Assembly (NCBI RefSeq): GCF_002884445.1
Contig: NZ_KZ614144.1
Location: 1,812,290 to 1,876,289, forward strand
Length of the DNA stretch: 64,000 bases
From: Paenibacillus castaneae
Lineage (GTDB): Bacteria; Bacillota; Bacilli; Paenibacillales; Paenibacillaceae
Direction of reading: 5' to 3'
The notes below the pieces were generated by a model. That model was not told where the DNA came from and searched no databases. It saw only the letters and a list, made by a program, of their open reading frames with translations. Within the stretch, counting starts at the first letter, position 1, and each line of letters begins with the position of its first letter. Position numbers and translations under genes: made by a program. Shown in pieces: positions 8,698 to 16,725 of the stretch.

Positions 8698-9408
8698 ATG
8701 AAAAGAATACTGTCTTATACATTAGTCGTTCTGGGTATTTTGGTTCTCCTCTATCCGAAAGCTAACGAATGGTATGACAATAGGCAGCAAGCAAAGCTGA
8801 TGGCGGAGTGGGAGCAAGCAAGCTTTGAAGAAACGGCACAGCAGCAGGCACAGCAGCAGTATGAGCAGTTGACCGAACTATTCAATGAGGAGTCAGCGTC
8901 GGACCATCTAGATCCAACATCGGCTTTGGGGCATATTCCAACCGAGACGGAACCACCTAACGAGCTGCCGACTGAATCAATAACGGCAACTCCTTCGCCA
9001 GTACCGGTGACGCCAAAGCTCACCCCGATCGCAACGCTCATCATTGATAAAATCAAACTAAAGCTGCCTGTCGTTGAGGGCGCTACCCAAAAGAACATGA
9101 AGTCCGCGACCGCGCATTTAAAGGAAACAACAGGCTTCGGTCAAATTGGGAATGCTGCAATCGCAGGCCATCGGATGCGTGCGAAGGGCAAACTGTTTAA
9201 CCGTCTCGGTGAAATTGAGGTCGGAGACAAAATCGTGGTGAGCACTAAGAATGAATCCTTTACCTACACGGTTTATCAAGTGTCGATTGTTGAGCCGAAG
9301 GATGTATCCGTTCTAAACTATAACAAAAAAGACAAGCTGCTCACATTAATTACTTGCGATCCAATCGTCAATCCAACACATCGTTTAATCATCCACGCCA
9401 AGATGTAA
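8698..9408 (+). CDS. Class D-like sortase
   Basis: 236 aa. One N-terminal transmembrane anchor (about residues 5-20), then a Gln/Glu-rich segment and a Pro/Thr-rich linker (about 60-115), then the sortase beta-barrel. Catalytic residues are visible: His in AGHRM (about 158), Cys in LITCDP (about 219) and Arg in THRLII (about 228). The enzyme cleaves an LPXTG-like signal and links surface proteins to the cell wall or to other proteins. RBS GGAAGGTGGGG precedes ATG. No LPXTG substrate is evident next to it. Its position beside gerE raises the possibility of a sporulation role, which is inference. Confidence 0.9.
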   Translation: MKRILSYTLVVLGILVLLYPKANEWYDNRQQAKLMAEWEQASFEETAQQQAQQQYEQLTELFNEESASDHLDPTSALGHIPTETEPPNELPTESITATPSPVPVTPKLTPIATLIIDKIKLKLPVVEGATQKNMKSATAHLKETTGFGQIGNAAIAGHRMRAKGKLFNRLGEIEVGDKIVVSTKNESFTYTVYQVSIVEPKDVSVLNYNKKDKLLTLITCDPIVNPTHRLIIHAKM

Positions 9409-9438
9409 GCTAGAGGAGCCCATTTTCTTCAGACACGG

Positions 9439-9467
9439 CACCAATGATATCGCCCCTTCATAATATA
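9439..9467 (+). promoter_or_regulatory. Possible sigma-K promoter of gerE
   Basis: CATAATATA at 9459-9467 fits the sigma-K -10 consensus CATANNNTA, with CAC about 17 nt upstream. B. subtilis gerE is transcribed by sigma-K, so motif and gene identity agree. Confidence 0.5.
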
Positions 9468-9530
9468 AGTTGACTGTATCCCTTAACCTTGTTAAACCAT
9501 AAAAACCCGCGCAAGGAGGGGTGACAAACA

Positions 9531-9755
9531 TTGAAGGGTAGCGACCATAAGAGTAAATTTCTATTGACGCATCGTGAACGCGAGGTATTCGAGCTGTTGG
9601 TACAGGACAAAACCACAAGAGATATTGCACAGCAGTTATTCATCAGCGAGAAGACTGTCCGCAACCATATTTCTAATGTCATGCAAAAATTGAATGTAAA
9701 AGGTCGTTCGCAAGCGGTTGTCGAGCTAATAAAGCTTGGTGAATTACAAATCTAA
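9531..9755 (+). CDS. gerE: GerE, LuxR-type regulator of late mother-cell genes
   Basis: 74 aa, the same length as B. subtilis GerE. It consists almost entirely of a LuxR/GerE helix-turn-helix; the core LTHREREVFELLVQDKTT and SEKTVRNHISNVMQKL are nearly those of GerE. It binds DNA as a small dimer and adjusts spore-coat gene expression late in sporulation. Start is TTG at 9531, after AAGGAGGGGTG. A terminator follows. A 27-bp copy of its start region lies about 600 bp downstream. Confidence 0.93.
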   Translation: MKGSDHKSKFLLTHREREVFELLVQDKTTRDIAQQLFISEKTVRNHISNVMQKLNVKGRSQAVVELIKLGELQI

Positions 9756-9770
9756 CATATGAATATATGG

Positions 9771-9800
9771 AGGCAGCATACTGTTATGCTGTCTTGTTTT
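9771..9800 (+). terminator. Probable terminator of gerE
   Basis: AGGCAGCAT pairs with ATGCTGTCT (one wobble), followed by a T-rich tract. Confidence 0.65.
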
Positions 9801-9838
9801 ATGTGTTGTGTTGATATATACGTTCTAACGGGGGTTAA

Positions 9839-9924
9839 CGGTATTTCCTACATGTAATTGAGCGGAATTAAGGGTTTAAACCAACTTAGCAGGAAAACAT
9901 GCAGCTAATTTGTAGGAAATAGCG
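9839..9924. repeat. Intergenic inverted-repeat element
   Basis: The ends CGGTATTTCCTACA (9839-9852) and TGTAGGAAATAGCG (9911-9924) are inverted copies with one mismatch, enclosing about 58 bp. It sits in the 468-bp gene-free gap between gerE and the next gene. The layout resembles a short REP-like or MITE-like intergenic repeat. Only one copy is seen in this window. Confidence 0.55.
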
Positions 9925-10116
9925 TCTTTTCCTTCCGAAGCGATGATTTAACGGTAGCTTTTACAGTTAGTATTTGATTGGAGCTGTTTTCAAGACGATT
10001 AACTGTAGAAAATCCAGCTAGTTGTTCAAATAAGAGCAGAGTCGGGGGTTTCCGCTAAACGAGTTTATTAAAGAATAGAAGTCATAAGTTAGAGGATAGA
10101 AAAAAGAAATAAAGGC

Positions 10117-10143
10117 GACAAACATTGAAGGGTAGCGACCATA
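10117..10143 (+). repeat. 27-bp duplicate of the gerE translation start region
   Basis: Positions 10117-10143 are identical to 9523-9549, which cover the gerE start codon and first six codons; similarity fades on both sides. No ORF continues. The rest of the gap (9756-10223) contains the terminator and the inverted repeat, and otherwise nothing recognised. Confidence 0.8.
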
Positions 10144-10223
10144 GGAGTATTTGCCCGAGGACTCCTCCTCACTTGCCAAAATTTTTCTGTCGAGTATGAT
10201 TTACATAGGGGAGTGATACGTTT

Positions 10224-11567
10224 ATGTCCACAATTAATATCGAAAATAATAATCTAATTAGAATCGGCATCATTGGTCCTCCTGTTATCGTGGATCAAAT
10301 GCTGCGGGTGCTTGAGAATTTCCCTTCATTCTCCCCAGTCCCTCTAATTCTGAATCACGCAGACGATGCATCAGAGCTTGCTGAGAAACTGGGCAATGAG
10401 GTTGAGGTTGTGCTCATCTCCGATTCGCTCTCACATCGGAAGATGAAGGAGAAGCTGAACCTGTCAATCCCTGTTCATCATGTACCGATTACTGACGCTG
10501 GTTTATATAAGGCATTATTTAAAGCGCAGTATGTGGACAAGCTTGGCAGCGGAATTTCTGTTGACACTTTGACGGAAACGATGGTGCTGCGAACCCTAAC
10601 GGGATTGGGCATACCCGAAACCCAATCCATCATTTACGATGGACCAGCTTATGCTTCTGAGGACAAGCTCGTTGCATTCCATAAAGCTCAATTTCTTGCA
10701 GGAGCCTGCTCTGTTGCTTTTACCGGCCTGGAGTCAGTTGCCAAGGAGCTGGATAGACTTGAAATACCGAACGTACAGCTGATGCCATCCGATCAGGATA
10801 TTGTCGTTTCGCTAGAGCGTGCACTTCTTTCCACGGAGTCACGCCGCAGCAAAGAAGCGCAAATCGTCGTAGGCATATTAAATATTGATCATTTCGAGAA
10901 AATGGCTATAAAGCGAAGCAGTGAGCATGAGGTCCAGAAGCTGAAGCTGAACATACATCGGATGGTGCTCGATTATGTTGAGCTGCTTGATGGATACTTA
11001 ACTCATCTTGGCGGAGATGAATATCTTTTCTTTACGACAAGGGGTATATTTGAGCGTGAAACAGGTGGTTATAAGACGATTCCTCTAGCCAAAGACGTAA
11101 ATAAAACCTTTGAAGTATCGCTAAGCATTGGCATGGGCTTTGGGAGATCTGCGAATGAAGCGGGCACAAATGCTAGAATCGCAATGCGAAAGGCGAAGGA
11201 AGCCGGTGGCAATGCATGCTTTATTGTCCGAGAGGACGGTACATTAATCGGTCCGCTCGAAATGGCTGATCCGATTCGTGATGTGCTGTCCTTCACAGAT
11301 GCGCAGCTGATCAAGCGTGCTGAGGATGCCGGTATGACCAGCGCCTATTTGAGCAAGCTGCTTCACAATAGAGCCCGGCTTGGGAAATATGAGTATAAGG
11401 TGCATGAGCTTGCAGCCCTGCTTGATATTACGGTAAGAAGCGCGCATCGCCTGCTCCTGTTATGGATTGATAACGAATTAGTCGATATTTCAGGAATGGA
11501 AAAGGTGCCTCGCGGCAGGCCTAGACAAATATATAAATTTACATTTTTGCAAAAGAACCCTTCATAG
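10224..11567 (+). CDS. Transcriptional regulator with GGDEF-like domain and C-terminal HTH
   Basis: 447 aa, soluble. The N-terminal half (1-210) resembles a receiver-like or PrpR-N-like alpha/beta sensor region (IRIGIIGPPVIVDQML). Residues about 215-335 look like a nucleotidyl-cyclase/GGDEF fold with LGGDEYLFF (about 262) and SIGMGFG, similar in style to archaeal GTP cyclohydrolase III; whether it is catalytic is unknown. Residues about 355-430 contain a helix-turn-helix (YKVHELAALLDITVRSAHRLLLLW) followed by a winged segment with RGRPRQIYKF. It lies just upstream of, and in the same orientation as, the aldolase/serine dehydratase operon, separated by a terminator and a perfect inverted repeat. 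It is the obvious candidate controller of that operon. Confidence 0.6.
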   Translation: MSTINIENNNLIRIGIIGPPVIVDQMLRVLENFPSFSPVPLILNHADDASELAEKLGNEVEVVLISDSLSHRKMKEKLNLSIPVHHVPITDAGLYKALFKAQYVDKLGSGISVDTLTETMVLRTLTGLGIPETQSIIYDGPAYASEDKLVAFHKAQFLAGACSVAFTGLESVAKELDRLEIPNVQLMPSDQDIVVSLERALLSTESRRSKEAQIVVGILNIDHFEKMAIKRSSEHEVQKLKLNIHRMVLDYVELLDGYLTHLGGDEYLFFTTRGIFERETGGYKTIPLAKDVNKTFEVSLSIGMGFGRSANEAGTNARIAMRKAKEAGGNACFIVREDGTLIGPLEMADPIRDVLSFTDAQLIKRAEDAGMTSAYLSKLLHNRARLGKYEYKVHELAALLDITVRSAHRLLLLWIDNELVDISGMEKVPRGRPRQIYKFTFLQKNPS

Positions 11568-11579
11568 GGTCTTTTTTTG
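11557..11579 (+). terminator. Terminator overlapping the regulator's stop codon
   Basis: ACCCT-TCAT-AGGGT hairpin followed by CTTTTTTTG. The stop codon lies within the stem-loop. Confidence 0.75.
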
Positions 11580-11582
11580 TTT

Positions 11583-11617
11583 TATATAAAGACGATTAAA
11601 AGATTTGTCTTTATATA
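11583..11617. promoter_or_regulatory. Perfect 11-bp inverted repeat, candidate operator
   Basis: TATATAAAGAC (11583-11593) and GTCTTTATATA (11607-11617) are exact inverted copies separated by 13 bp. The repeat lies 50-85 bp upstream of the first operon gene and just after the regulator gene. The centre-to-centre distance of 24 bp is slightly over two helical turns, suiting a dimeric DNA-binding protein. Confidence 0.6.
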
Positions 11618-11669
11618 TCAGCTGTAGGTATGATGGAGAAGAAAACAGATCTGAAGGGAGTTAATGAGA

Positions 11670-12686
11670 ATGAAAACAATTGCAGAATTGGAAGCAAAAT
11701 TAGCAGAGCCGTCCAAAAAGCTTATTGAGGATTTACGTCAGATAGAGGGCGATATATTAGTACTTGGAATTGGCGGGAAAATGGGCCCCAGCTTAGCTAG
11801 GCTGGCAAAAAACGCAATCCGTGAAGGGGGCTTAAACAAACGTGTAATTGGCGTTTCAAGGTTTTCCAATGAAGAAGCAAGGCGGGAGCTTGAGGAAGCC
11901 GGTGTTGAAACCATTTCCTGTGATTTGCTTGATGACCAGGCGTTAAATCGTTTGCCGGATGTGCAGAATGTAATTTACATGGCTGGCAATAAATTTGGGA
12001 CAACAGGCAAGGAATATTTCACATGGGCGATGAACGCTTATCTGCCCGGCAGAGTAGCTGAGAAATACAAAAACTCTCGAATAGTCGTATTCTCCTCTGG
12101 CAATGTGTACCCATTCTCGCCCACGGGAAGCGGAGGCGTTAATGAGGGGACTGCACCGGAGCCGCTTGGTGAATATGCCCAATCCTGCCTAGGACGAGAG
12201 CGCGTATTTGAATATTTCTCCCATCAAAATGGCACGCCTATGGCTATTTATCGTCTTAATTACGCTATCGATATGCGCTACGGAGTTCTTCTGGAGCTCG
12301 CGAAAGCAGTTTGGGAGGAACGTCCTATAAACCTGTCGATGGGACATGCAAATATTATTTGGCAGGGGGATGCTAATGAAATGGCATTGCGCTGCTTAAC
12401 ACAATGCTCTAATCCCCCTTCCATTATCAATGTGACTGGACCGGAGACAATGTCAATTCGCTTTGCTGCAGGAGAATTTGCGAAAAGAATGGGCAAGGAA
12501 GCCATTTTCACTGGTGTGGAATCTGATACCGCACTTCTGAATAATGCTGCTAAAGCTCACCAATTATTCGGTTATCCAAGCGTATCCTTACTCCAAATGA
12601 TTGATTGGACGGCGGATTGGGTACAAGCGGATGGCTACACTTGGAACAAACCGACGCATTTTCAAGAGAGAAAGGGGAAATTTTAA
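11670..12686 (+). CDS. NAD(P)-binding epimerase/dehydratase-like protein
   Basis: 338 aa of the extended short-chain dehydrogenase fold. A Rossmann motif GIGGKMG lies near residue 33, and the SSGNVYPF segment is typical of sugar epimerases. The usual YxxxK catalytic motif reads YAQSC, so the Lys is replaced by Cys; activity may be altered or the protein may bind nucleotide without classical chemistry. GGGAG at 11656-11660 is well spaced from ATG 11670 and too close to the upstream ATG 11664, so 11670 is preferred. It is the first gene of a tight operon with a DHDPS-family lyase, serine dehydratase and M20 deacylase, suggesting catabolism of a sugar- or hydroxy-amino-acid-derived compound. Confidence 0.7.
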   Translation: MKTIAELEAKLAEPSKKLIEDLRQIEGDILVLGIGGKMGPSLARLAKNAIREGGLNKRVIGVSRFSNEEARRELEEAGVETISCDLLDDQALNRLPDVQNVIYMAGNKFGTTGKEYFTWAMNAYLPGRVAEKYKNSRIVVFSSGNVYPFSPTGSGGVNEGTAPEPLGEYAQSCLGRERVFEYFSHQNGTPMAIYRLNYAIDMRYGVLLELAKAVWEERPINLSMGHANIIWQGDANEMALRCLTQCSNPPSIINVTGPETMSIRFAAGEFAKRMGKEAIFTGVESDTALLNNAAKAHQLFGYPSVSLLQMIDWTADWVQADGYTWNKPTHFQERKGKF

Positions 12687-13763
12687 TTGAGTGAAGCACG
12701 TAAGCCCCTGTTGTCCGTTGAACTTGCCAAAGCGCTGCACGAAGGTTTAGTCATTCCGGCACATCCGCTTGCTTTGGATGAAAACCGAAAGCTTGACGAG
12801 CGTCATCAGCGGGCGTTAACGAGATACTATGCTGCATCAGGTGCCGGAGGCATTGCCATTGGCGTTCACTCCACACAATTTGAAATCCGTGATAAAGGCA
12901 TTGATTTGTATGAGCCGCTGCTGCGTATGGCGGCGGAGGAAATAGCGAGAGCGAAGCTCGACCGGCCGTTTATTAAAGTTGCCGGGTTATGCGGTCCGAC
13001 TGAGCAGGCGCTGGAAGAAGCTGAAATAGCTGTGGAGCTAGGCTATGATGTTGGCTTGCTTAGTATGGGAGGTCTAACCGGTTGGAGCGAGAAAGAGGTT
13101 TTGGAGCGAACAGCTAAGGTCGCGGAGAAGATTCCAGTTATCGGATTTTATTTGCAGCCTTCTGTAGGCGGCAAAATTTTCAGTTTTGATTTCTGGCGTG
13201 AATTCGCAGAAATTCCGAATGTAGTCGCGATCAAGATGGCGCCGTTCAATCGTTATCAGACCATTGACGTTGTCCGGGCTGTATGCTATTCCAGCAGACG
13301 TGATGAAATCGCGCTCTATACCGGCAATGATGATAATATCGTGAATGATCTGTTAACAACATATCGATTCATGGTTGACGGTTCTATGGTCGAAAAACGT
13401 ATGGTTGGCGGCTTGCTTGGGCATTGGGCAGTTTGGACGGAGAAAGCAGTTGAGCTTCTTGAAGAAATCAAGCGCTGCCGAAATGACGAAGTCCTATCGG
13501 GAAAATGGCTGACAAGAAACATTGAAGTAACAGATTCCAACGCGGCATTCTTCGATCCGGCGCATCAATTCGCAGGCTGCATACCCGGCATTCATGAGGT
13601 GCTGCGCAGGCAGGGGCTAATGAAAGGCATTTGGTGCTTGAATCCTCATGAAACATTGTCACCAGGACAGTATGAAGAGATCGATCGGGTTTACAAGGAT
13701 TACCCGCATCTGCATGATGATGAGTTTGTGAGCAAGCATTTGCAAGATTGGCTGAAGGACTAA
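12687..13763 (+). CDS. Dihydrodipicolinate synthase/N-acetylneuraminate lyase family protein
   Basis: 358 aa; TTG start immediately after the upstream stop, preceded by AAAGGGG. A TIM-barrel aldolase of the DapA/NanA class: a presumed Schiff-base Lys lies in VVAIKMAPFNRY (about residue 180), with QPSVGG before it. It is longer than DapA (about 290 aa), with a C-terminal extension containing NPHETLSPGQYEEIDRVY. This is probably a pyruvate-type aldolase or dehydratase of a catabolic route, not lysine biosynthesis, given its neighbours. The substrate is unknown. Confidence 0.8.
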   Translation: MSEARKPLLSVELAKALHEGLVIPAHPLALDENRKLDERHQRALTRYYAASGAGGIAIGVHSTQFEIRDKGIDLYEPLLRMAAEEIARAKLDRPFIKVAGLCGPTEQALEEAEIAVELGYDVGLLSMGGLTGWSEKEVLERTAKVAEKIPVIGFYLQPSVGGKIFSFDFWREFAEIPNVVAIKMAPFNRYQTIDVVRAVCYSSRRDEIALYTGNDDNIVNDLLTTYRFMVDGSMVEKRMVGGLLGHWAVWTEKAVELLEEIKRCRNDEVLSGKWLTRNIEVTDSNAAFFDPAHQFAGCIPGIHEVLRRQGLMKGIWCLNPHETLSPGQYEEIDRVYKDYPHLHDDEFVSKHLQDWLKD

Positions 13764-13801
13764 TAACTAAAGCTTGAGAATCTGTTGAACGGAGGGGCGC
13801 C

Positions 13802-14488
13802 ATGCGTTTTAAAGATGTGTTCTCTATTATTGGACCGAGCATGATCGGTCCATCCAGCTCTCATACGGCTGGAGCAGCGCGCATTGGCCGAGCAGCGCGG
13901 AAGATTTACGGTGAGTTCCCAGAGCAGGTCGAAATTATATTTTATGGGTCATTCGCTGAAACGTACAGCGGACATGGGTCTGATCTGGCCATTGTAGCAG
14001 GTCTGCTCGATTATAATACGGACGATATCCGAATTAGAGATTCTGTAAGCATCGCTGAAACGATGGGAATGAGCCTCTCGTTCCAGACAAGCAAGAAACC
14101 TTCTGCTCATCCCAATACGGTCATGCTAAAGCTTAAAGGTAAAGGGCGTCAAGAAGACAGCGTAATCGGCGCGTCGATTGGAGGCGGGAACATAGAAATT
14201 TCCGCGATCAATGATTTCGATGTGAAATTTACGATGAACTATCCTACTTTGCTCGTTTTTCATAACGATCGGCCAGGCATTGTCGCAGATATTACGGCCA
14301 TACTCGGCAGCGGAGGTGTCAATATCGGCTGCATGGATGTAGACCGCAAAGGCAGAAACGGTGATGCATTGACCGTCATTGAAACGGATGAGGCAGTACC
14401 GCTTGCGTTAATAGAACGTATCCGAGGCTTGCAAGACATTCATCGTATTTGTGAGGCTGATCTAACGGACAATGAGGTGAAGGGTTGA
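13802..14488 (+). CDS. sdaAB: L-serine dehydratase beta subunit
   Basis: 228 aa. The N-terminal domain contains GPSMIGPSSSHTAGAARIGR, the signature of the Fe-S serine dehydratase beta chain. A C-terminal ACT domain (about 148-220, LVFHNDRPGIVADITAIL) probably senses the amino acid. With the alpha subunit it converts L-serine to pyruvate and ammonia. RBS GGAGGGG precedes the start. The coding end overlaps the alpha-subunit gene by 4 nt. Confidence 0.95.
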   Translation: MRFKDVFSIIGPSMIGPSSSHTAGAARIGRAARKIYGEFPEQVEIIFYGSFAETYSGHGSDLAIVAGLLDYNTDDIRIRDSVSIAETMGMSLSFQTSKKPSAHPNTVMLKLKGKGRQEDSVIGASIGGGNIEISAINDFDVKFTMNYPTLLVFHNDRPGIVADITAILGSGGVNIGCMDVDRKGRNGDALTVIETDEAVPLALIERIRGLQDIHRICEADLTDNEVKG

Positions 14489-15399
14489 GATTCAAAACAT
14501 TACAGCAGCTTGTGGATAGCTGCACCCAAGACGGAGTAACGATGGGTCAATTGATGTTAACGGAGCAGGCGAAAGAAACGGGAATAAGTGAAGAGCAAAC
14601 TTTCCAGCAGATGGCTGACTATTACAGCATTATGAAAGAAGCTGTTCGCAGGGGGATTGAGGAGCCTGTGGCTTCTCGGAGCGGATTAACAGGCGGAGAC
14701 GCAGTGCGAATGCAAAGTTATATGAAAAACCATGAACCTTCCTCTGGGAAGGAGGCAAGCCGTGCGCTCGCTTACGCGTTATCCGTGTCAGAAGTAAATG
14801 CGACGATGGGCCGGATTGTGGCGACACCAACGGCGGGTTCATGCGGAATCATTCCAGGCGTATTTGTCAGTTCACAGGAACGGTTCCATTGGGACGACGA
14901 TCATCTTGTGATGGGCTTGTTCAGCGCAGGCGCGATTGGCTACGTTATTGCGAATAACTCCTTTATTTCAGGAGCGGAAGGCGGCTGTCAAGCGGAGGTC
15001 GGATCCGCAATTGGGATGGCGGCTGGCGCTCTGACTGAGCTGCGGGGAGGAACACCAGAGCAAGCGATACATGCTGTGGGGCTTGCGCTAAAAAACTCAT
15101 TAGGCTTGATTTGCGACCCAGTGGGCGGGCTGGTTGAAATACCATGCATCGTAAGAAATGGTTTTGGAGCTGTTACTGCTTTAGCAGCGGCTGATATGGC
15201 GCTTGCAGGTGTTCGAAGCGTTATACCGTCTGATGAAGTGATTGGGGTCATGCTGGAGGTAGGCACTGCGATGCCTTCCAAGCATAGGGAAACAGCTAAA
15301 GGGGGATTAGCACAGACGCCGACCGGCCGCCGGATTATGCAGGATTTATATGGCCCGAATGGCAGAGGCAAGAAGAAAGGGGAATCGCCTCAAACATGA
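14485..15399 (+). CDS. sdaAA: L-serine dehydratase alpha subunit
   Basis: 304 aa. TTG start within the overlap TTGA at the end of the beta-subunit gene, with GAGGTGAAGGG upstream. Conserved 4Fe-4S ligand regions are visible: TAGSCGIIPG, GAEGGCQAEVGSA and LICDPVGGLVEIPC. It is the catalytic chain of the bacterial heterodimeric serine deaminase. Its position between an aldolase-type gene and an amidohydrolase suggests that serine, or a related hydroxy-amino acid, is released by the pathway. Confidence 0.95.
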   Translation: MRFKTLQQLVDSCTQDGVTMGQLMLTEQAKETGISEEQTFQQMADYYSIMKEAVRRGIEEPVASRSGLTGGDAVRMQSYMKNHEPSSGKEASRALAYALSVSEVNATMGRIVATPTAGSCGIIPGVFVSSQERFHWDDDHLVMGLFSAGAIGYVIANNSFISGAEGGCQAEVGSAIGMAAGALTELRGGTPEQAIHAVGLALKNSLGLICDPVGGLVEIPCIVRNGFGAVTALAAADMALAGVRSVIPSDEVIGVMLEVGTAMPSKHRETAKGGLAQTPTGRRIMQDLYGPNGRGKKKGESPQT

Positions 15400-16556
15400 A
15401 TCTAATTGAATCAGGACAACGAATGGCAGGGGAACTTATTCAATTTCGGCGGGAGCTTCACCGATATCCGGAGCTGAGCCTCCATGAGTCCGAAACGGCT
15501 GCAAAAGTAGCTGCCCAGTTAAGAGCGTGGGGGTTTCATTGTAAGACGGGAGTAGGTGGACACGGTATTATCGCTGACCTGCAAGGGAATCAGCCGGGAC
15601 CCGTAATTGCACTGCGCGCGGATATGGATGCTCTTCCGATTCAAGAGGAAACCGGGTTGGAATTCGCATCTGCAAGCCCTGGCATTATGCATGCTTGCGG
15701 ACATGATGCTCATACAGCTATACTTCTGGGCGCTGCTCGCTTGCTGCAGTCACAGCAGCTTGCAGGCACGGTTCGATTCCTCTTTCAAGCGGCCGAAGAA
15801 ATCAATGCGGGCGCTAAAGCAATGATCGCGGATGGTGCTTTGGAAGGTGTTGATGAGATTTATGGCCTGCATAATTTGCCGACTCTGTCTGCAGGCAAGG
15901 TTGCAACGAGGTGCGGATCATTGATGGGATCGGTTGATCGTATTGAAATTACGATTGAGGGAAGAGGAGGCCACGGTGCAATCCCGGAGCAAAGCATTGA
16001 TCCTGTCGTATGCGCCTCGTCTATCGTAATGGCTTTGCAAACGGTAGTTAGCAGAGAAATTTCTCCCTTTGACCCGGTAGTTATTACAATCGGCAGCATT
16101 CATGCAGGAGAAGCCAATAATGTCATTCCTCATCGTGCACAATTGACCGGAACAGTCCGTACGTTTAATCCGAAGGTACAAGAACGTATACCTAGCCAAA
16201 TTGAACGTATTGTCAACGAATTGGCTGCTAGCTATCGCTGTAAAGCGAAGCTCAGCTATATACACCAGGTACCTGTTCTGGTCAATCACGATGAATGCGT
16301 ACTTCATACCGAGGCTGTAATAGATCGAATGATAGGCAGGCAGCACAGAGTAGAGGCGGCACCCACACTCGCCGGTGAGGATTTCTCAGTCTATCTTGGC
16401 CAAGTTCCGGGCTGCTTCTTCTGGCTTGGATCAGGTCCTGCTGAATATGCTGAGGAAGCCTTCGGCCTCCATCATCCCCAATATATGCTGAATGAGGATT
16501 GTATTCCTCTTGGAGCTTCACTGCTTGCTGCAATCGCAATTGAGCGATGCAAATAA
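15396..16556 (+). CDS. M20-family N-acyl-amino-acid amidohydrolase
   Basis: 386 aa. The ATG overlaps the sdaAA stop (ATGA). Metal-binding motifs of the M20D/hippurate-hydrolase group are present: DMDALPIQE, the HACGHDAH Cys/His pair (about residue 100), AAEEINAGA and GLHNLP. The lid domain begins with GRGGHGAIPEQSIDPV. Enzymes of this group remove acyl groups from amino acids. As last gene of the operon it could generate the free amino acid for the serine dehydratase; this is inference. Confidence 0.88.
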   Translation: MNLIESGQRMAGELIQFRRELHRYPELSLHESETAAKVAAQLRAWGFHCKTGVGGHGIIADLQGNQPGPVIALRADMDALPIQEETGLEFASASPGIMHACGHDAHTAILLGAARLLQSQQLAGTVRFLFQAAEEINAGAKAMIADGALEGVDEIYGLHNLPTLSAGKVATRCGSLMGSVDRIEITIEGRGGHGAIPEQSIDPVVCASSIVMALQTVVSREISPFDPVVITIGSIHAGEANNVIPHRAQLTGTVRTFNPKVQERIPSQIERIVNELAASYRCKAKLSYIHQVPVLVNHDECVLHTEAVIDRMIGRQHRVEAAPTLAGEDFSVYLGQVPGCFFWLGSGPAEYAEEAFGLHHPQYMLNEDCIPLGASLLAAIAIERCK

Positions 16557-16677
16557 TATATTTCCGTTGGCTGCCTTACCTTACCTTTTAGTCAAGGCAG
16601 ATGGAGATTATGCGATCTCTTCTTCCCAGCGATTAATTTGATTTTTGCACTCATAAATTTTAATTGGCTAAACAGCA

Positions 16678-16712
16678 AATAACGGAGCAAGAATGATCTT
16701 GCACCGTTATTT
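16678..16712. terminator. Bidirectional terminator between the convergent amidohydrolase and catalase genes
   Basis: ATAACGGAGCAAGA and TCTTGCACCGTTAT form a long stem with one mismatch; T-rich on the plus side and A/T-rich on the other. Confidence 0.75.
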
Positions 16713-16725
16713 CTTGCGCTCTTAG

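Noticed and set aside
11664..11669. Upstream ATG as start of the epimerase-like gene
   Set aside because: Only 3 nt from the GGGAG sequence; ATG 11670 has normal spacing.
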